Positions 53,206-60,856 of a stretch of DNA of 64,000 bases are shown here, piece after piece; the first letter of the stretch is position 1, and each line of letters opens with the position of its first letter. Location: positions 1-64,000 of the forward strand of contig CAKZLK010000037.1 in the NCBI GenBank assembly GCA_937125455.1, given 5' to 3'. Source of the DNA: an uncultured Aequorivita sp. Lineage in GTDB: Bacteria; Bacteroidota; Bacteroidia; Flavobacteriales; Flavobacteriaceae. A program made the translations under genes and the position numbers. Below the pieces are notes generated by a model that made no database searches, had not been told where the DNA came from, and saw only the letters and a program-made list of their open reading frames with translations.

Positions 53206-53862
53206 ATGCAGAGGCTCAAAATACTAAAGACCCATTATATTACCCACAACGTTAAGCGTTTTGTTCTAGAAAAGCCTTCAAATTTTGAATATAGTCCAGG
53301 GCAATCAGCATATATATCCATTGGCTTACCAGGCTGGGAGGACCAGAAAAGACCGTTTACCTTTTCTTCATTGCAACATTGGGATTATTTAGAATTTATC
53401 ATCAAAATATATGAAGACCACAAGGGAGTGACTGCACAATTGGGCAAGCTCAATACAGGTGACGAGCTGTTACTTCATGACATTTTTGGAACAATTCAAT
53501 ATAAAGGGCCCGGTATATTCATTGCTGGCGGAACAGGAATTACCCCTTTTATTGCAATCTTTAGAGCACTTTTTGAGAGTGGAAACCTGCGGAACCTTGC
53601 GCTTTTGTATTCAAATAAAACCAAGGATGACATCATTTTACACGATGAACTAACAAAGATGTTGGGCCCTGCCTATAGGAATGTATTCACCCAAGAAGGA
53701 GTAATTGGTTTTCGAGAGCGCAGAATTGACCGTAAATTCCTTATAGAGACCATTGGGGATTTTAGTTCTCGTTTTTATGTTTGTGGTCCTGAGATTTTTA
53801 CTGCAGAGATTTGTGATGCGTTGATAAGTTTGGGCGCAAATCCAGAATATCTGATCATTTGA
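53206..53862 (+). CDS. FAD-binding oxidoreductase, ferredoxin/flavodoxin reductase-like
   Basis: A 218-residue short flavoprotein reductase of the FNR family. N-terminal FAD-binding barrel: 'VKRFVLEKPSNFEYSPGQSA', then 'KRPFTFSS' (RxxT/S FAD motif). NAD(P)-binding half: 'GPGIFIAGGTGITPFIAIFR' (GxGxxP-like GGTGITP), 'NLALLYSNKTKDDIILHDEL' and the terminal 'FYVCGPEIFTAEICDALI'. There is no ferredoxin domain, so it needs a separate electron acceptor. It lies just after the dus fragment. Confidence 0.85.
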   Translation: MQRLKILKTHYITHNVKRFVLEKPSNFEYSPGQSAYISIGLPGWEDQKRPFTFSSLQHWDYLEFIIKIYEDHKGVTAQLGKLNTGDELLLHDIFGTIQYKGPGIFIAGGTGITPFIAIFRALFESGNLRNLALLYSNKTKDDIILHDELTKMLGPAYRNVFTQEGVIGFRERRIDRKFLIETIGDFSSRFYVCGPEIFTAEICDALISLGANPEYLII

Positions 53863-53902
53863 AGATGTGTTTAATAGCTCAAAAGCAATATGATTTTTAA
53901 TA

Positions 53903-55108
53903 TTAAACCACCAACTTCTCCCTCACTCTGCTCGATGCTATTTTTGAAGCAATAATCCCCAAGATACTTATTGTTGCAAAAACAATCACAACATTTATAA
54001 GCTTCAGTTTTACGGGATAGGCCAGCGTGCTTGTTATGGCCACAAATTCAAATTTTAGTTGTGCCAGTACGGCAAGTATTCCTAAGAAAATCCCAAACAA
54101 TCCACCAAGCAAAGTCATTAACGTTCCCTGCAGAAAAAAGATTCTGCGTATTTCGGGCAACGATGCGCCCATGTTATAGAGCGTTTTTATGTTTTTTCGC
54201 TTATCCAAAACCATCATTATTATTGAGCCAACCACATTGAAAAGCGCAATAATTAACACCAAAGTGAAGATTAAGTAAACTGCAATGTTTTCGGTATTCA
54301 GCATTTTATAAAGCGCATCGTTTTGTTGGATGCGGTTTTTGATAAGAATTTTCGAGGGAAAAATTTTATCAATTTCGTTGCGCACATTTTCTTCGGAAGC
54401 GGTTGGCAACAATTTCATTTCAACGGAAGAAATTTTTGTGCTATCCAACGATAACAGCTTTCGGGCGAAGTCCAAATCAGAAAAAACATACTTTGCATCC
54501 AAATCTTCATTTACTTGATATACTCCAGAAACCACAACATTTTCTTTATTAAAAGCGTCGGAAGGATTCAATGCGTTTAATTGTCCAGTTCCTGGTTTTG
54601 GCACATAAATTTCCAATAAACTTGAATAATCATTGACGCCCATGGATAGCTTTGCAATTGTGGAAAGTCCAACAACTACTTGGTGTTCGCCGGGAACGAA
54701 CCATTCTCCAAAATACATTATACTGTCAAGTTGGGTGACTTTTCCGTATAAAGAATCTACACCTTTAATGAAAGATATATGATTTTTGCCTTTATAATGA
54801 AGAAAAACACGCTCCTCAATTATTTCTGAAAAGCTTTCGATTCCTTTTATGTTCTTGAGTTGGTTTCTTTGCGCTTCTGAAAGCGTGATTGTTTTTCCAG
54901 TTTCGGGAAGTATTTTTAGATCGCTATCAAATTCGTCGGTAAACTGAAGGCTGAAATCCTTCAAACCTGAAAAACCAGAAAGCACTATAAATAATGACAT
55001 TGCTCCCACCACCACACCAACAGCAGCAATACCTGTAATAATGTTGATTGCATTGTTACTGCTTTTTGAAAACAAATAACGCTTAGCGATGTAGAGCGAA
55101 AAGTTCAA
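53903..55108 (-). CDS. FtsX-like permease, LolE/LolC-type lipoprotein release protein
   Basis: A 401-residue inner-membrane permease of the lipoprotein-sorting ABC transporter. N-terminal helix (about 24-46, 'IITGIAAVGVVVGAMSLFIV'), a large periplasmic domain (about 48-270), and three C-terminal helices ('AVYLIFTLVLIIALFNVVGS', 'LMTLLGGLFGIFLGILAVLA', 'LINVVIVFATISILGIIASK'). It is the LolC/E architecture with one N-terminal and three C-terminal helices. It follows rbfA by 1 base on the same strand. The cognate ATPase LolD is not in the window. Confidence 0.88.
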   Translation of the reverse strand: MNFSLYIAKRYLFSKSSNNAINIITGIAAVGVVVGAMSLFIVLSGFSGLKDFSLQFTDEFDSDLKILPETGKTITLSEAQRNQLKNIKGIESFSEIIEERVFLHYKGKNHISFIKGVDSLYGKVTQLDSIMYFGEWFVPGEHQVVVGLSTIAKLSMGVNDYSSLLEIYVPKPGTGQLNALNPSDAFNKENVVVSGVYQVNEDLDAKYVFSDLDFARKLLSLDSTKISSVEMKLLPTASEENVRNEIDKIFPSKILIKNRIQQNDALYKMLNTENIAVYLIFTLVLIIALFNVVGSIIMMVLDKRKNIKTLYNMGASLPEIRRIFFLQGTLMTLLGGLFGIFLGILAVLAQLKFEFVAITSTLAYPVKLKLINVVIVFATISILGIIASKIASSRVREKLVV

Positions 55109-55109
55109 G

Positions 55110-55505
55110 TTATGATTTTTTTCTTTTCGGAAGCAAGTCTGGGTTTTTCAGTGGATTTTCTTCGCCTTTTACCGCCTTGTCGATCTTTTCTATATATTCA
55201 AGAGAGTCGTCGTTATAAAATGAAAGATCAGGCATTTTACGCAGTTGATTTTTTGTAAGCTGCGCAATTTGATGTTTTATTTGAGGTTTTAAATTATTGA
55301 GTTCTTTCACTATACTTTCAGCTTTATCCGCAGGAAATACGCTAACATAAACTTTTGAAATGGAAAGATCTGTGGTCACACTTACTTTGCTCACTGAAAT
55401 AATAATACCCATCTGCCCCGCTTCGCGAAGCATATTTTGAAGGACGTTTGCAAGGTCGTTTTGTAAAACGCCGGCTATTTTCTTTTGTCTGTTACTTTCT
55501 ACCAT
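55110..55505 (-). CDS. rbfA: Ribosome-binding factor A
   Basis: Late-stage 30S assembly factor that binds 16S rRNA near the 5' end. The 131-residue KH-like protein has 'ESNRQKKIAGVLQNDLANVL', 'VSKVSVTTDLSISKVYVSVF' and 'QLTKNQLRKMPDLSFYNDDS', matching RbfA. The start is 105 bases from the divergent methylmalonyl-CoA epimerase gene. Confidence 0.93.
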   Translation of the reverse strand: MVESNRQKKIAGVLQNDLANVLQNMLREAGQMGIIISVSKVSVTTDLSISKVYVSVFPADKAESIVKELNNLKPQIKHQIAQLTKNQLRKMPDLSFYNDDSLEYIEKIDKAVKGEENPLKNPDLLPKRKKS

Positions 55506-55610
55506 ACTGCAAAAATAGAATATAAAACCTTACGGAATGTTAATGAAGTGGCAAGCTTATTGAAATTCAATAGAATTAAGTTTGTATTTTTGAACCATCA
55601 AGAAGAATTT

Positions 55611-56018
55611 ATGGAGAAAATTGAACATATAGGTATTGCGGTAAAGAGTATTACTGAAGCCAACAAAATTTATGAAGCTTTATTGGGAAGTGCGCCCTAC
55701 AAAAGTGAAAAAGTGGAAAGCGAAGGAGTGGAAACATCCTTTTTTCGCTGTGGAGAAAGTAAAATTGAGTTGTTGGAAGCTTCAATTCCAGATAGTCCAA
55801 TTGCGAAGTTTATTGAAAAAAAAGGGGAGGGAATTCACCATATTGCTTTTGCGGTAAAGGACATTAAAAAAGAAATGGAACGTCTAAAAAATGAGGGCTT
55901 TATATTGTTGAATGAGGTTCCAAAAAAAGGGGCAGATAATAAACTTGTTGCATTCCTTCATCCAAAATCCTCAAACGGAGTTTTGGTAGAGCTTTGCCAA
56001 GAAATCGAGAATAAGTAA
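55611..56018 (+). CDS. mce: Methylmalonyl-CoA epimerase
   Basis: Interconverts (R)- and (S)-methylmalonyl-CoA in propionate metabolism. The 135-residue vicinal oxygen chelate protein has its metal ligands in 'MEKIEHIGIAVKSI' (His6), 'KGEGIHHIAFAVKDI' (second His) and 'NGVLVELCQEI' (Glu). ATG at 55611 is chosen over a TTG-type start 42 codons upstream, which runs through non-coding sequence. A TATTTTTG -7 element lies at 55585-55592. Confidence 0.93.
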   Translation: MEKIEHIGIAVKSITEANKIYEALLGSAPYKSEKVESEGVETSFFRCGESKIELLEASIPDSPIAKFIEKKGEGIHHIAFAVKDIKKEMERLKNEGFILLNEVPKKGADNKLVAFLHPKSSNGVLVELCQEIENK

Positions 56019-56026
56019 AAATTGTT

Positions 56027-56056
56027 TTGTTGTATTTGCAAAGTGTTTTACATTTG
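56027..56056 (+). promoter_or_regulatory. Bacteroidota-type promoter upstream of tRNA-CAU
   Basis: TTG at 56027-56029, 19-base spacer, TACATTTG at 56049-56056: a perfect TTG-n19-TAnnTTTG match. The tRNA begins 71 bases further on, leaving a leader of about 60 bases. Confidence 0.65.
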
Positions 56057-56127
56057 CAATCCTGATATTTATTCTGAAGGCCACAAATGTATATAAAATG
56101 TGGTTGATGGAATTTTTAAACAGAAAC

Positions 56128-56201
56128 GGTCCCATAGCTCAGCTGGTTAGAGCATCTGACTCATAATCAGAGGGTCCATGGTTCGAGCCCATGTGGGACC
56201 A
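56128..56201 (+). tRNA. tRNA with anticodon CAU, probably elongator tRNA-Met
   Basis: Acceptor GGTCCCA pairs with TGGGACC, D arm with GTTAG, anticodon stem TCTGA/TCAGA with loop CTCATAA (anticodon CAT), T arm CATGG-TTCGAGC-CCATG, discriminator A; CCA not encoded. A CAU tRNA may also be tRNA-Ile2 (lysidine) or initiator; the sequence is closer to elongator tRNA-Met and lacks the initiator's C1-A72 mismatch and GGG/CCC stem. Confidence 0.9.
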
Positions 56202-56262
56202 CTTTTTTAAACGGCTTATAGAAAGCCAAAGTAAAATCGGTTAAAAAGACAATTTTCACGTT

Positions 56263-56301
56263 AAAAATGAGTTATTAAACATTCAATAACTCATTTTTTT
56301 A
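56263..56301 (+). terminator. Terminator after tRNA-CAU
   Basis: AATGAGTTATT...AATAACTCATT inverted repeat with a loop of AAACATTC and seven T residues. Confidence 0.75.
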
Positions 56302-56369
56302 TTTGAGGATAAAAAAAATTTATTACTTTAGGCGCACAAATACGATCCCCAAATCGTTAATGAATAACC

Positions 56370-56576
56370 ATGGCATCACTTATTTATAATGTAATTATGC
56401 TTGTTTTGCAAGCTACCTCTGGCAATCAGGGACCGCCGCCACCTGCTCATGGAGGTGGTACTAGAGGAGCCCAATTACCTATTGATGATAATATTTGGAT
56501 TTTGCTTGCCGCAGGTATTTTATTTGGAGCCTACATAATTTACAAAAGAAGCCGATCTACAAATAAGGTTGCATAA
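56370..56576 (+). CDS. Small membrane protein with Pro-rich segment and PID-type tail
   Basis: A 68-residue protein: a short hydrophobic start (residues 1-16), a Pro/Gly-rich spacer ('GPPPPAHGGGTRGAQ'), then 'LPIDDNIWILLAAGILFGAY' and a basic tail 'KRSRSTNKVA'. A LPID motif, one transmembrane helix and a basic C-terminus recall the PID-CTERM-like sorting signals described in Bacteroidota, but nothing here proves cleavage or anchoring. Convergent with ribE, overlapping it by 20 bases. Confidence 0.6.
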   Translation: MASLIYNVIMLVLQATSGNQGPPPPAHGGGTRGAQLPIDDNIWILLAAGILFGAYIIYKRSRSTNKVA

Positions 56577-57144
56577 GGTTTTTTACATACTTTCCAATAA
56601 TATCAAATTCTAAGTTTACTTCACTCCCCACTTCAAAAGTTTTAAAATTTGTATTTTCAAAAGTATAAGGGATAATTGCAACGGAAAACTCTCCTTTTTT
56701 AGAACCAACCACCGTTAAGCTAACGCCATTCACCGTAATAGATCCTTTTTCTACAGTATTGAACTCAGTATTTTTATATTGAAAAGTAAAAAGCCAACTA
56801 CCATTTTCTTCTTGTATGTGTTTACAAACTGCCGTACCATCTACGTGCCCCTGAACAATATGCCCGTCTAATCTAGCACCTAGTCTCATCGCTCTTTCCA
56901 AATTTACACGAGATCCCTTTTTTAAAGACTTTAAATTTGTTTTCTCCAAAGTTTCTTTAATAGCAGTAACCACATAAGAAGCTTCTTTTACTTCAACAAC
57001 CGTTAAACACACTCCATTGTGCGATACACTTTGGTCTATTTTTAGCTCTTGAGCAAGCGGACTGCTTATTTCTATATGAAGATTCTCGCCTTCTTGTGTA
57101 AGTTGGGCTATTTCGCCAACGCTTTCAATAATTCCTGTAAACAT
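56557..57144 (-). CDS. ribE: Riboflavin synthase (alpha subunit)
   Basis: Converts two 6,7-dimethyl-8-ribityllumazine molecules into riboflavin and pyrimidine product. The 195-residue protein starts 'MFTGIIESVGEI' and has two tandem lumazine-binding repeats: 'SVSHNGVCLTVVEVKEASYV' in the first and 'SITVNGVSLTVVGSKKGEFS' in the second, with 'LGARLDGHIVQGHVDGTAVC' between. Divergent from pdxA. Confidence 0.95.
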   Translation of the reverse strand: MFTGIIESVGEIAQLTQEGENLHIEISSPLAQELKIDQSVSHNGVCLTVVEVKEASYVVTAIKETLEKTNLKSLKKGSRVNLERAMRLGARLDGHIVQGHVDGTAVCKHIQEENGSWLFTFQYKNTEFNTVEKGSITVNGVSLTVVGSKKGEFSVAIIPYTFENTNFKTFEVGSEVNLEFDIIGKYVKNLMQPYL

Positions 57145-57157
57145 TGTAGTATTTAGT

Positions 57158-57178
57158 TACATTTGTAGTGCAAAAGTA
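57158..57178. promoter_or_regulatory. Overlapping divergent promoter elements for ribE and pdxA
   Basis: TACATTTG on the plus strand (57158-57165) precedes pdxA by 35 bases; TACTTTTG on the minus strand (57171-57178 in plus coordinates) precedes ribE by 26 bases. The two -7 elements are six bases apart, so polymerases would compete. Confidence 0.45.
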
Positions 57179-57200
57179 ACAATTTAAAAAGCCAAACATA

Positions 57201-58262
57201 ATGAGCAGAGAGGATAAAATAGTGGTCGGTATTTCCATTGGTGACATTAACGGGATTGGAAGCGAAATAATTCTGAAAACGTTTGAAGATTCACGCATGC
57301 TGGAGTTTTGTACGCCCGTTATTTTTGCTTCGGTAAAGTTGATGTCTTTCTTCAAAAAACATTTTGAGATAGATATTAATTTCCATGGAATTGATAAAAT
57401 AGAAGATCTTATTCCGAAGAAAATTAACGTACTTAATGTTTGGAAGGAACACGTTGATGTAACTTTTGGTGAGGAAACTCCAACTGGCGGAGAATATGCA
57501 ATAAAATCATTAAAAGCAGCTGTTGCAGCTTTAAAAGAAAAAAAAATAGATGTTTTGGTTACTGCACCAATCAATAAATCCAACATCCAATCCGAAAGTT
57601 TTAATTTTCCGGGTCATACAGATTATTTGGCGCAAGAGCTGGAAGGCGAAAGCTTGATGCTTTTAATTTCTGAAAATTTACGTGTTGGTCTCTTAACGGA
57701 CCACGTTGCGGTGAAAGATGTTGTGAAAAATATTACCCGTGAACGAATTGATAAGAAAATAAATACAATTTATCACACCTTGATTGAAGACTTTGGAATT
57801 GAAAAACCAAAAATTGCAGTTTTGGGAATCAATCCACACACGGGCGATAATGGGGTAATTGGCGATGAAGACGATACTCTTTTGCGTCCTGCTTTGGATA
57901 ATATTCGTAAAAACGGAAAAATGGTTTTTGGTCCTTATGCAGCAGATAGCTTTTTCGGATCAGGTAATTATAAAAACTTTGACGCTATTATTGCTTCATA
58001 CCATGACCAAGGTTTGATACCTTTTAAAACGCTTGCTTTTGGAAAAGGTGTAAACTTTACCGCTGGGCTTAACCGCATTCGTACTTCGCCCGATCACGGC
58101 ACTGCGTTTGATTTGGCTGGAAAAAAACAGGCGGATTTTGAATCTTTTCGCGAAGCAGTTTTCAGCGCTGTTTCTATTTTTGAAACCCGCGAGGAGTACA
58201 AGGAAAACTCAAAAAATCCACTGCAAACTTCACGTAAAAGAAGCTTCTCAAAAAAGAAATAG
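57201..58262 (+). CDS. pdxA: 4-hydroxythreonine-4-phosphate dehydrogenase
   Basis: Enzyme of pyridoxal-5'-phosphate synthesis. The 353-residue protein shows 'VVGISIGDINGIGSEIILKT', 'VLVTAPINKSNIQ', 'FNFPGHTDYLAQEL' (metal-binding His), 'VAVKDVVKNITRERI', 'VLGINPHTGDNGVIGDED', 'ADSFFGSGNYKNFDAIIASY' and 'HDQGLIPFKTLAFGKGVNFT'. Motifs and length match PdxA. Confidence 0.95.
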   Translation: MSREDKIVVGISIGDINGIGSEIILKTFEDSRMLEFCTPVIFASVKLMSFFKKHFEIDINFHGIDKIEDLIPKKINVLNVWKEHVDVTFGEETPTGGEYAIKSLKAAVAALKEKKIDVLVTAPINKSNIQSESFNFPGHTDYLAQELEGESLMLLISENLRVGLLTDHVAVKDVVKNITRERIDKKINTIYHTLIEDFGIEKPKIAVLGINPHTGDNGVIGDEDDTLLRPALDNIRKNGKMVFGPYAADSFFGSGNYKNFDAIIASYHDQGLIPFKTLAFGKGVNFTAGLNRIRTSPDHGTAFDLAGKKQADFESFREAVFSAVSIFETREEYKENSKNPLQTSRKRSFSKKK

Positions 58263-58271
58263 AAAAACTAA

Positions 58272-58299
58272 TTGCTATTCAAATAATTTTTTATCTTTG
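58272..58299 (+). promoter_or_regulatory. Promoter of the DUF177-rpmF-fab/acc run
   Basis: TTG at 58272-58274, 17-base spacer, TATCTTTG at 58292-58299. The 45-base leader contains a small hairpin, CCTTATCCGTAAGG (58306-58319), before the DUF177 start. Confidence 0.6.
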
Positions 58300-58343
58300 C
58301 ACCCGCCTTATCCGTAAGGTTAAGGTCTTAAATAGGTGTGGAA

Positions 58344-58889
58344 ATGAAGGATTTGAAAGAGTTTACAATCCCTTTTGTGGGGCTTAAATTAGGAAAACAC
58401 CAGTTTAACTTTGAATTAAAAAAAGCGTTCTTTGAGCATTTTGAGTATGACGAATTTAATGACGCTGCCATTAATCTCGATGTACTGCTGGAAAAAATGA
58501 GCACATTGCTAGAGTTCACATTAACATTTAATGGAACTGTAAATGTTGCTTGCGACATGACAAACGAGCCCTTTGATCAAGAGATATCGGGAACATATCG
58601 TTTTGTAGTAAAATTCGGTGAGGAGTATAATGATGAAAATGAAGATTTGCTCATTCTACCCCATGGAAGTTATGAAGTGAATATTCAGCAATATATTTAT
58701 GAATCCATCGTATTGGCTATGCCTTCACGAAGAATTCATCCCGGAGTAAAAGACGGTACATTAAAAAGTGACATACTCGACAAACTTGAAGAACTAAGTC
58801 CGAAAGCGATTGACGAAGAAGAAGCGCCCGAAGACGATAAAACAGATCCCCGATGGGATTCATTAAAAAAACTATTAACGGATAAATAA
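58344..58889 (+). CDS. DUF177 (YceD-like) protein
   Basis: A 181-residue protein of the DUF177/YceD family, which is usually encoded directly before rpmF and is linked to 23S rRNA and large-subunit assembly. 'DLKEFTIPFVGLKLGKHQFN', 'FTLTFNGTVNVACDMTNEPF' and 'YESIVLAMPSRRIHPG' fit the Bacteroidota form. ATG at 58344 is preferred to a GTG two codons upstream. It is 9 bases before rpmF. Confidence 0.9.
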   Translation: MKDLKEFTIPFVGLKLGKHQFNFELKKAFFEHFEYDEFNDAAINLDVLLEKMSTLLEFTLTFNGTVNVACDMTNEPFDQEISGTYRFVVKFGEEYNDENEDLLILPHGSYEVNIQQYIYESIVLAMPSRRIHPGVKDGTLKSDILDKLEELSPKAIDEEEAPEDDKTDPRWDSLKKLLTDK

Positions 58890-58898
58890 TAAATAGCA

Positions 58899-59096
58899 AT
58901 GGCACATCCTAAGAGAAAAATCTCGAAAACAAGAAGAGATAAGAGAAGAACGCATTACAAAGCTACTGCCCCTACAATTGCAATAGACCCTACAACAGGT
59001 GAGTCGCATCTTTTCCACAGAGCACACTGGCACGAAGGAAAAATGTACTACCGTGGTCAAGTTGTAATTGATGCAACTGAGCAAGTAGAAGCATAA
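58899..59096 (+). CDS. rpmF: 50S ribosomal protein L32
   Basis: A 65-residue basic ribosomal protein: '[20 protein letters not shown]' and '[20 protein letters not shown]'. The four zinc-binding cysteines of the C+ form are absent, so this is the zinc-independent form. It sits in the conserved DUF177-rpmF-fabH order. Confidence 0.96.
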   Translation: MAHPKRKISKTRRDKRRTHYKATAPTIAIDPTTGESHLFHRAHWHEGKMYYRGQVVIDATEQVEA

Positions 59097-59112
59097 TATT
59101 TTATAGTATATT

Positions 59113-59148
59113 AAAAAACTCTCACAGCAACGTGAGGGTTTTTTTGTT
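59113..59148 (+). terminator. Terminator after rpmF
   Basis: CTCTCAC-AGCAAC-GTGAGGG hairpin followed by seven T. Some readthrough to fabH would be expected, or fabH has its own promoter in 59149-59267; no TAnnTTTG was seen there. Confidence 0.85.
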
Positions 59149-59267
59149 TTTTAGCTTTGAAAAAAGTCAAAAACAACTTAATTAGTGCCGAATTTCAAGT
59201 AAAATTTAGTAATTTTCACTCTTTTTAAAAGATTTTTGGTCTTTTTAGTGAATTTTAATTCAGCTTT

Positions 59268-60266
59268 ATGAATAATATCACGGCAGCTATTACCGCTGTA
59301 GGGAGTTACGTGCCAGACTATATTCTCTCCAACAAAATTCTGGAAACAATGGTCGATACCAATGATGAATGGATCACCAGTAGAACAGGAATTAAGGAGC
59401 GGAGAATATTAAAGGATAAAGACAAAGGTACTTCCTATCTTGCCATTCAGGCGGCAAAAAACCTTCTTCAAAAAAGCAATACTGACCCAGCAGAAATTGA
59501 TTTGGTTATCATGGCAACCGCAACACCAGATATGCCCGTGGCGGCAACTGGAGTTTATGTAGCAACCCAGATAGGCGCTGTAAACGCTTTTTCATATGAT
59601 TTGGTCGCAGCTTGTTCCAGCTTTCTTTTTGGAATGTCAACCGCAGCGCGCTATATTGAATCTGGAAAATATAAAAAAGTACTTCTTATTGGCGCTGATA
59701 AAATGTCGTCAATCATTGATTATACAGATAGAACCACCTGCATCATTTTTGGTGATGGCGGTGGGGCAGTCTTATTTGAACCTAATACTGAAGATCTAGG
59801 AGTAAAAGATGAATACTTGCGTACCGATGGTGTAGGAAGACCTTTCTTGAAAATTGATGCTGGAGGTTCATTGCTTCCTGCTTCAATTGAGACCGTTAAT
59901 AACAAACAACATTATGTTTTTCAAGAAGGCAAAACAGTTTTCAAATTTGCTGTTTCAAATATGGCAGATGTTTGTGAAAAAGTGATGAAGCAAAACAACC
60001 TGACCAGCGAAGATGTAAATTGGTTAGTTCCGCATCAAGCCAATAAAAGAATTATTGATGCCGCCGCTTCGCGAATGAAACTTCCCGAAGAAAAGGTAAT
60101 GATGAACATACATAAATACGGTAACACAACTTCTGCAACCTTACCGCTGTGTTTGGCCGATTATGAAAAACAACTAAAAAAAGGAGATAATTTAATATTT
60201 GCTTCCTTTGGCGGAGGCTTTACTTGGGGCGCCGTTTACCTGAAATGGGCTTACGACTCAAAATAA
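59268..60266 (+). CDS. fabH: Beta-ketoacyl-ACP synthase III
   Basis: Starts fatty-acid synthesis by condensing acetyl-CoA (or a branched starter) with malonyl-ACP. The 332-residue thiolase-fold protein has the catalytic triad Cys116 ('DLVAACSSFLFGMSTAARYI'), His256 ('WLVPHQANKRIID') and Asn286 ('IHKYGNTTSATLPL'), with the C-terminal 'ASFGGGFTWGAVYLKW'. The choice of starter, probably branched in Bacteroidota, cannot be read from the sequence. Confidence 0.96.
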   Translation: MNNITAAITAVGSYVPDYILSNKILETMVDTNDEWITSRTGIKERRILKDKDKGTSYLAIQAAKNLLQKSNTDPAEIDLVIMATATPDMPVAATGVYVATQIGAVNAFSYDLVAACSSFLFGMSTAARYIESGKYKKVLLIGADKMSSIIDYTDRTTCIIFGDGGGAVLFEPNTEDLGVKDEYLRTDGVGRPFLKIDAGGSLLPASIETVNNKQHYVFQEGKTVFKFAVSNMADVCEKVMKQNNLTSEDVNWLVPHQANKRIIDAAASRMKLPEEKVMMNIHKYGNTTSATLPLCLADYEKQLKKGDNLIFASFGGGFTWGAVYLKWAYDSK

Positions 60267-60298
60267 TTTTAATCAACCAAAAGACTAAACTTTGAAAT

Positions 60299-60778
60299 AT
60301 GGATATAAAGGACATTCAAAATTTGATCAAGTTTGTGGCAAAAAGTGGCGCCAGCGAAGTAAAACTTGAAACAGAAGACATTAAGATCACAATAAAAACT
60401 GGATCTGAAGATGGTAGAGGTGAAACAACCTATATTCAACAAATACCAACAATGTCTCAACCGCAAATGCAAATGCAGCCACAAACTGCTGCAGCACCTC
60501 AGCCAGCTGCTCCTGCAACCGAGGAGGCAGATTCTAAACTGATAACTATCAAGTCACCAATCATTGGTACTTTTTACAGAAAACCTTCTCCTGACAAACC
60601 CGTTTTTGTTGAAGTGGGAAGTACCATAAACACAGGAGATGTGCTTTGTGTAATTGAGGCAATGAAACTTTTCAATGAAATTGAAAGTGAAGTTTCTGGA
60701 AAAATTGTAAAAGTTTTGGTTGACGATTCTTCTCCTGTAGAATTTGACCAACCATTATTTTTAGTAGATCCATCGTAA
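60299..60778 (+). CDS. accB: Biotin carboxyl carrier protein of acetyl-CoA carboxylase
   Basis: Carries the carboxybiotin in acetyl-CoA carboxylase. The 159-residue protein has an N-terminal helical segment, an Ala/Pro/Gln-rich linker (about 52-75), and the biotinyl domain (78-159) with '[19 protein letters not shown]', biotin on Lys123 (EAMKL instead of the common EAMKM). Followed by accC after a short repeat. Confidence 0.95.
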   Translation: MDIKDIQNLIKFVAKSGASEVKLETEDIKITIKTGSEDGRGETTYIQQIPTMSQPQMQMQPQTAAAPQPAAPATEEADSKLITIKSPIIGTFYRKPSPDKPVFVEVGSTINTGDVLCVIEAMKLFNEIESEVSGKIVKVLVDDSSPVEFDQPLFLVDPS

Positions 60779-60785
60779 ATGTAAA

Positions 60786-60842
60786 CCCCAAATCTCAAAT
60801 CGCAAATTCCCAAAGTTTGGAATTTGGAATTTGGAATTTGTT
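60786..60842. repeat. AATTTGG-type repeat between accB and accC
   Basis: After AAACCCCAAATCTCAAATCG comes GTTTGGAATTTGGAATTTGG followed by AATTTG, in which the heptamer TTTGGAA occurs three times in tandem and AAATTCC appears in the opposite orientation at the 5' side. It resembles the AAATTCCAAA dispersed repeats of Flavobacteriia genomes. Confidence 0.6.
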
Positions 60843-60856
60843 ATTTAAGAAACATT

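Noticed and set aside
57125-57586. Minus-strand ORF of 153 codons opposite the pdxA start
   Set aside because: It lies antisense to a well-supported pdxA reading frame and its translation shows no recognisable motif; coding is explained by pdxA.
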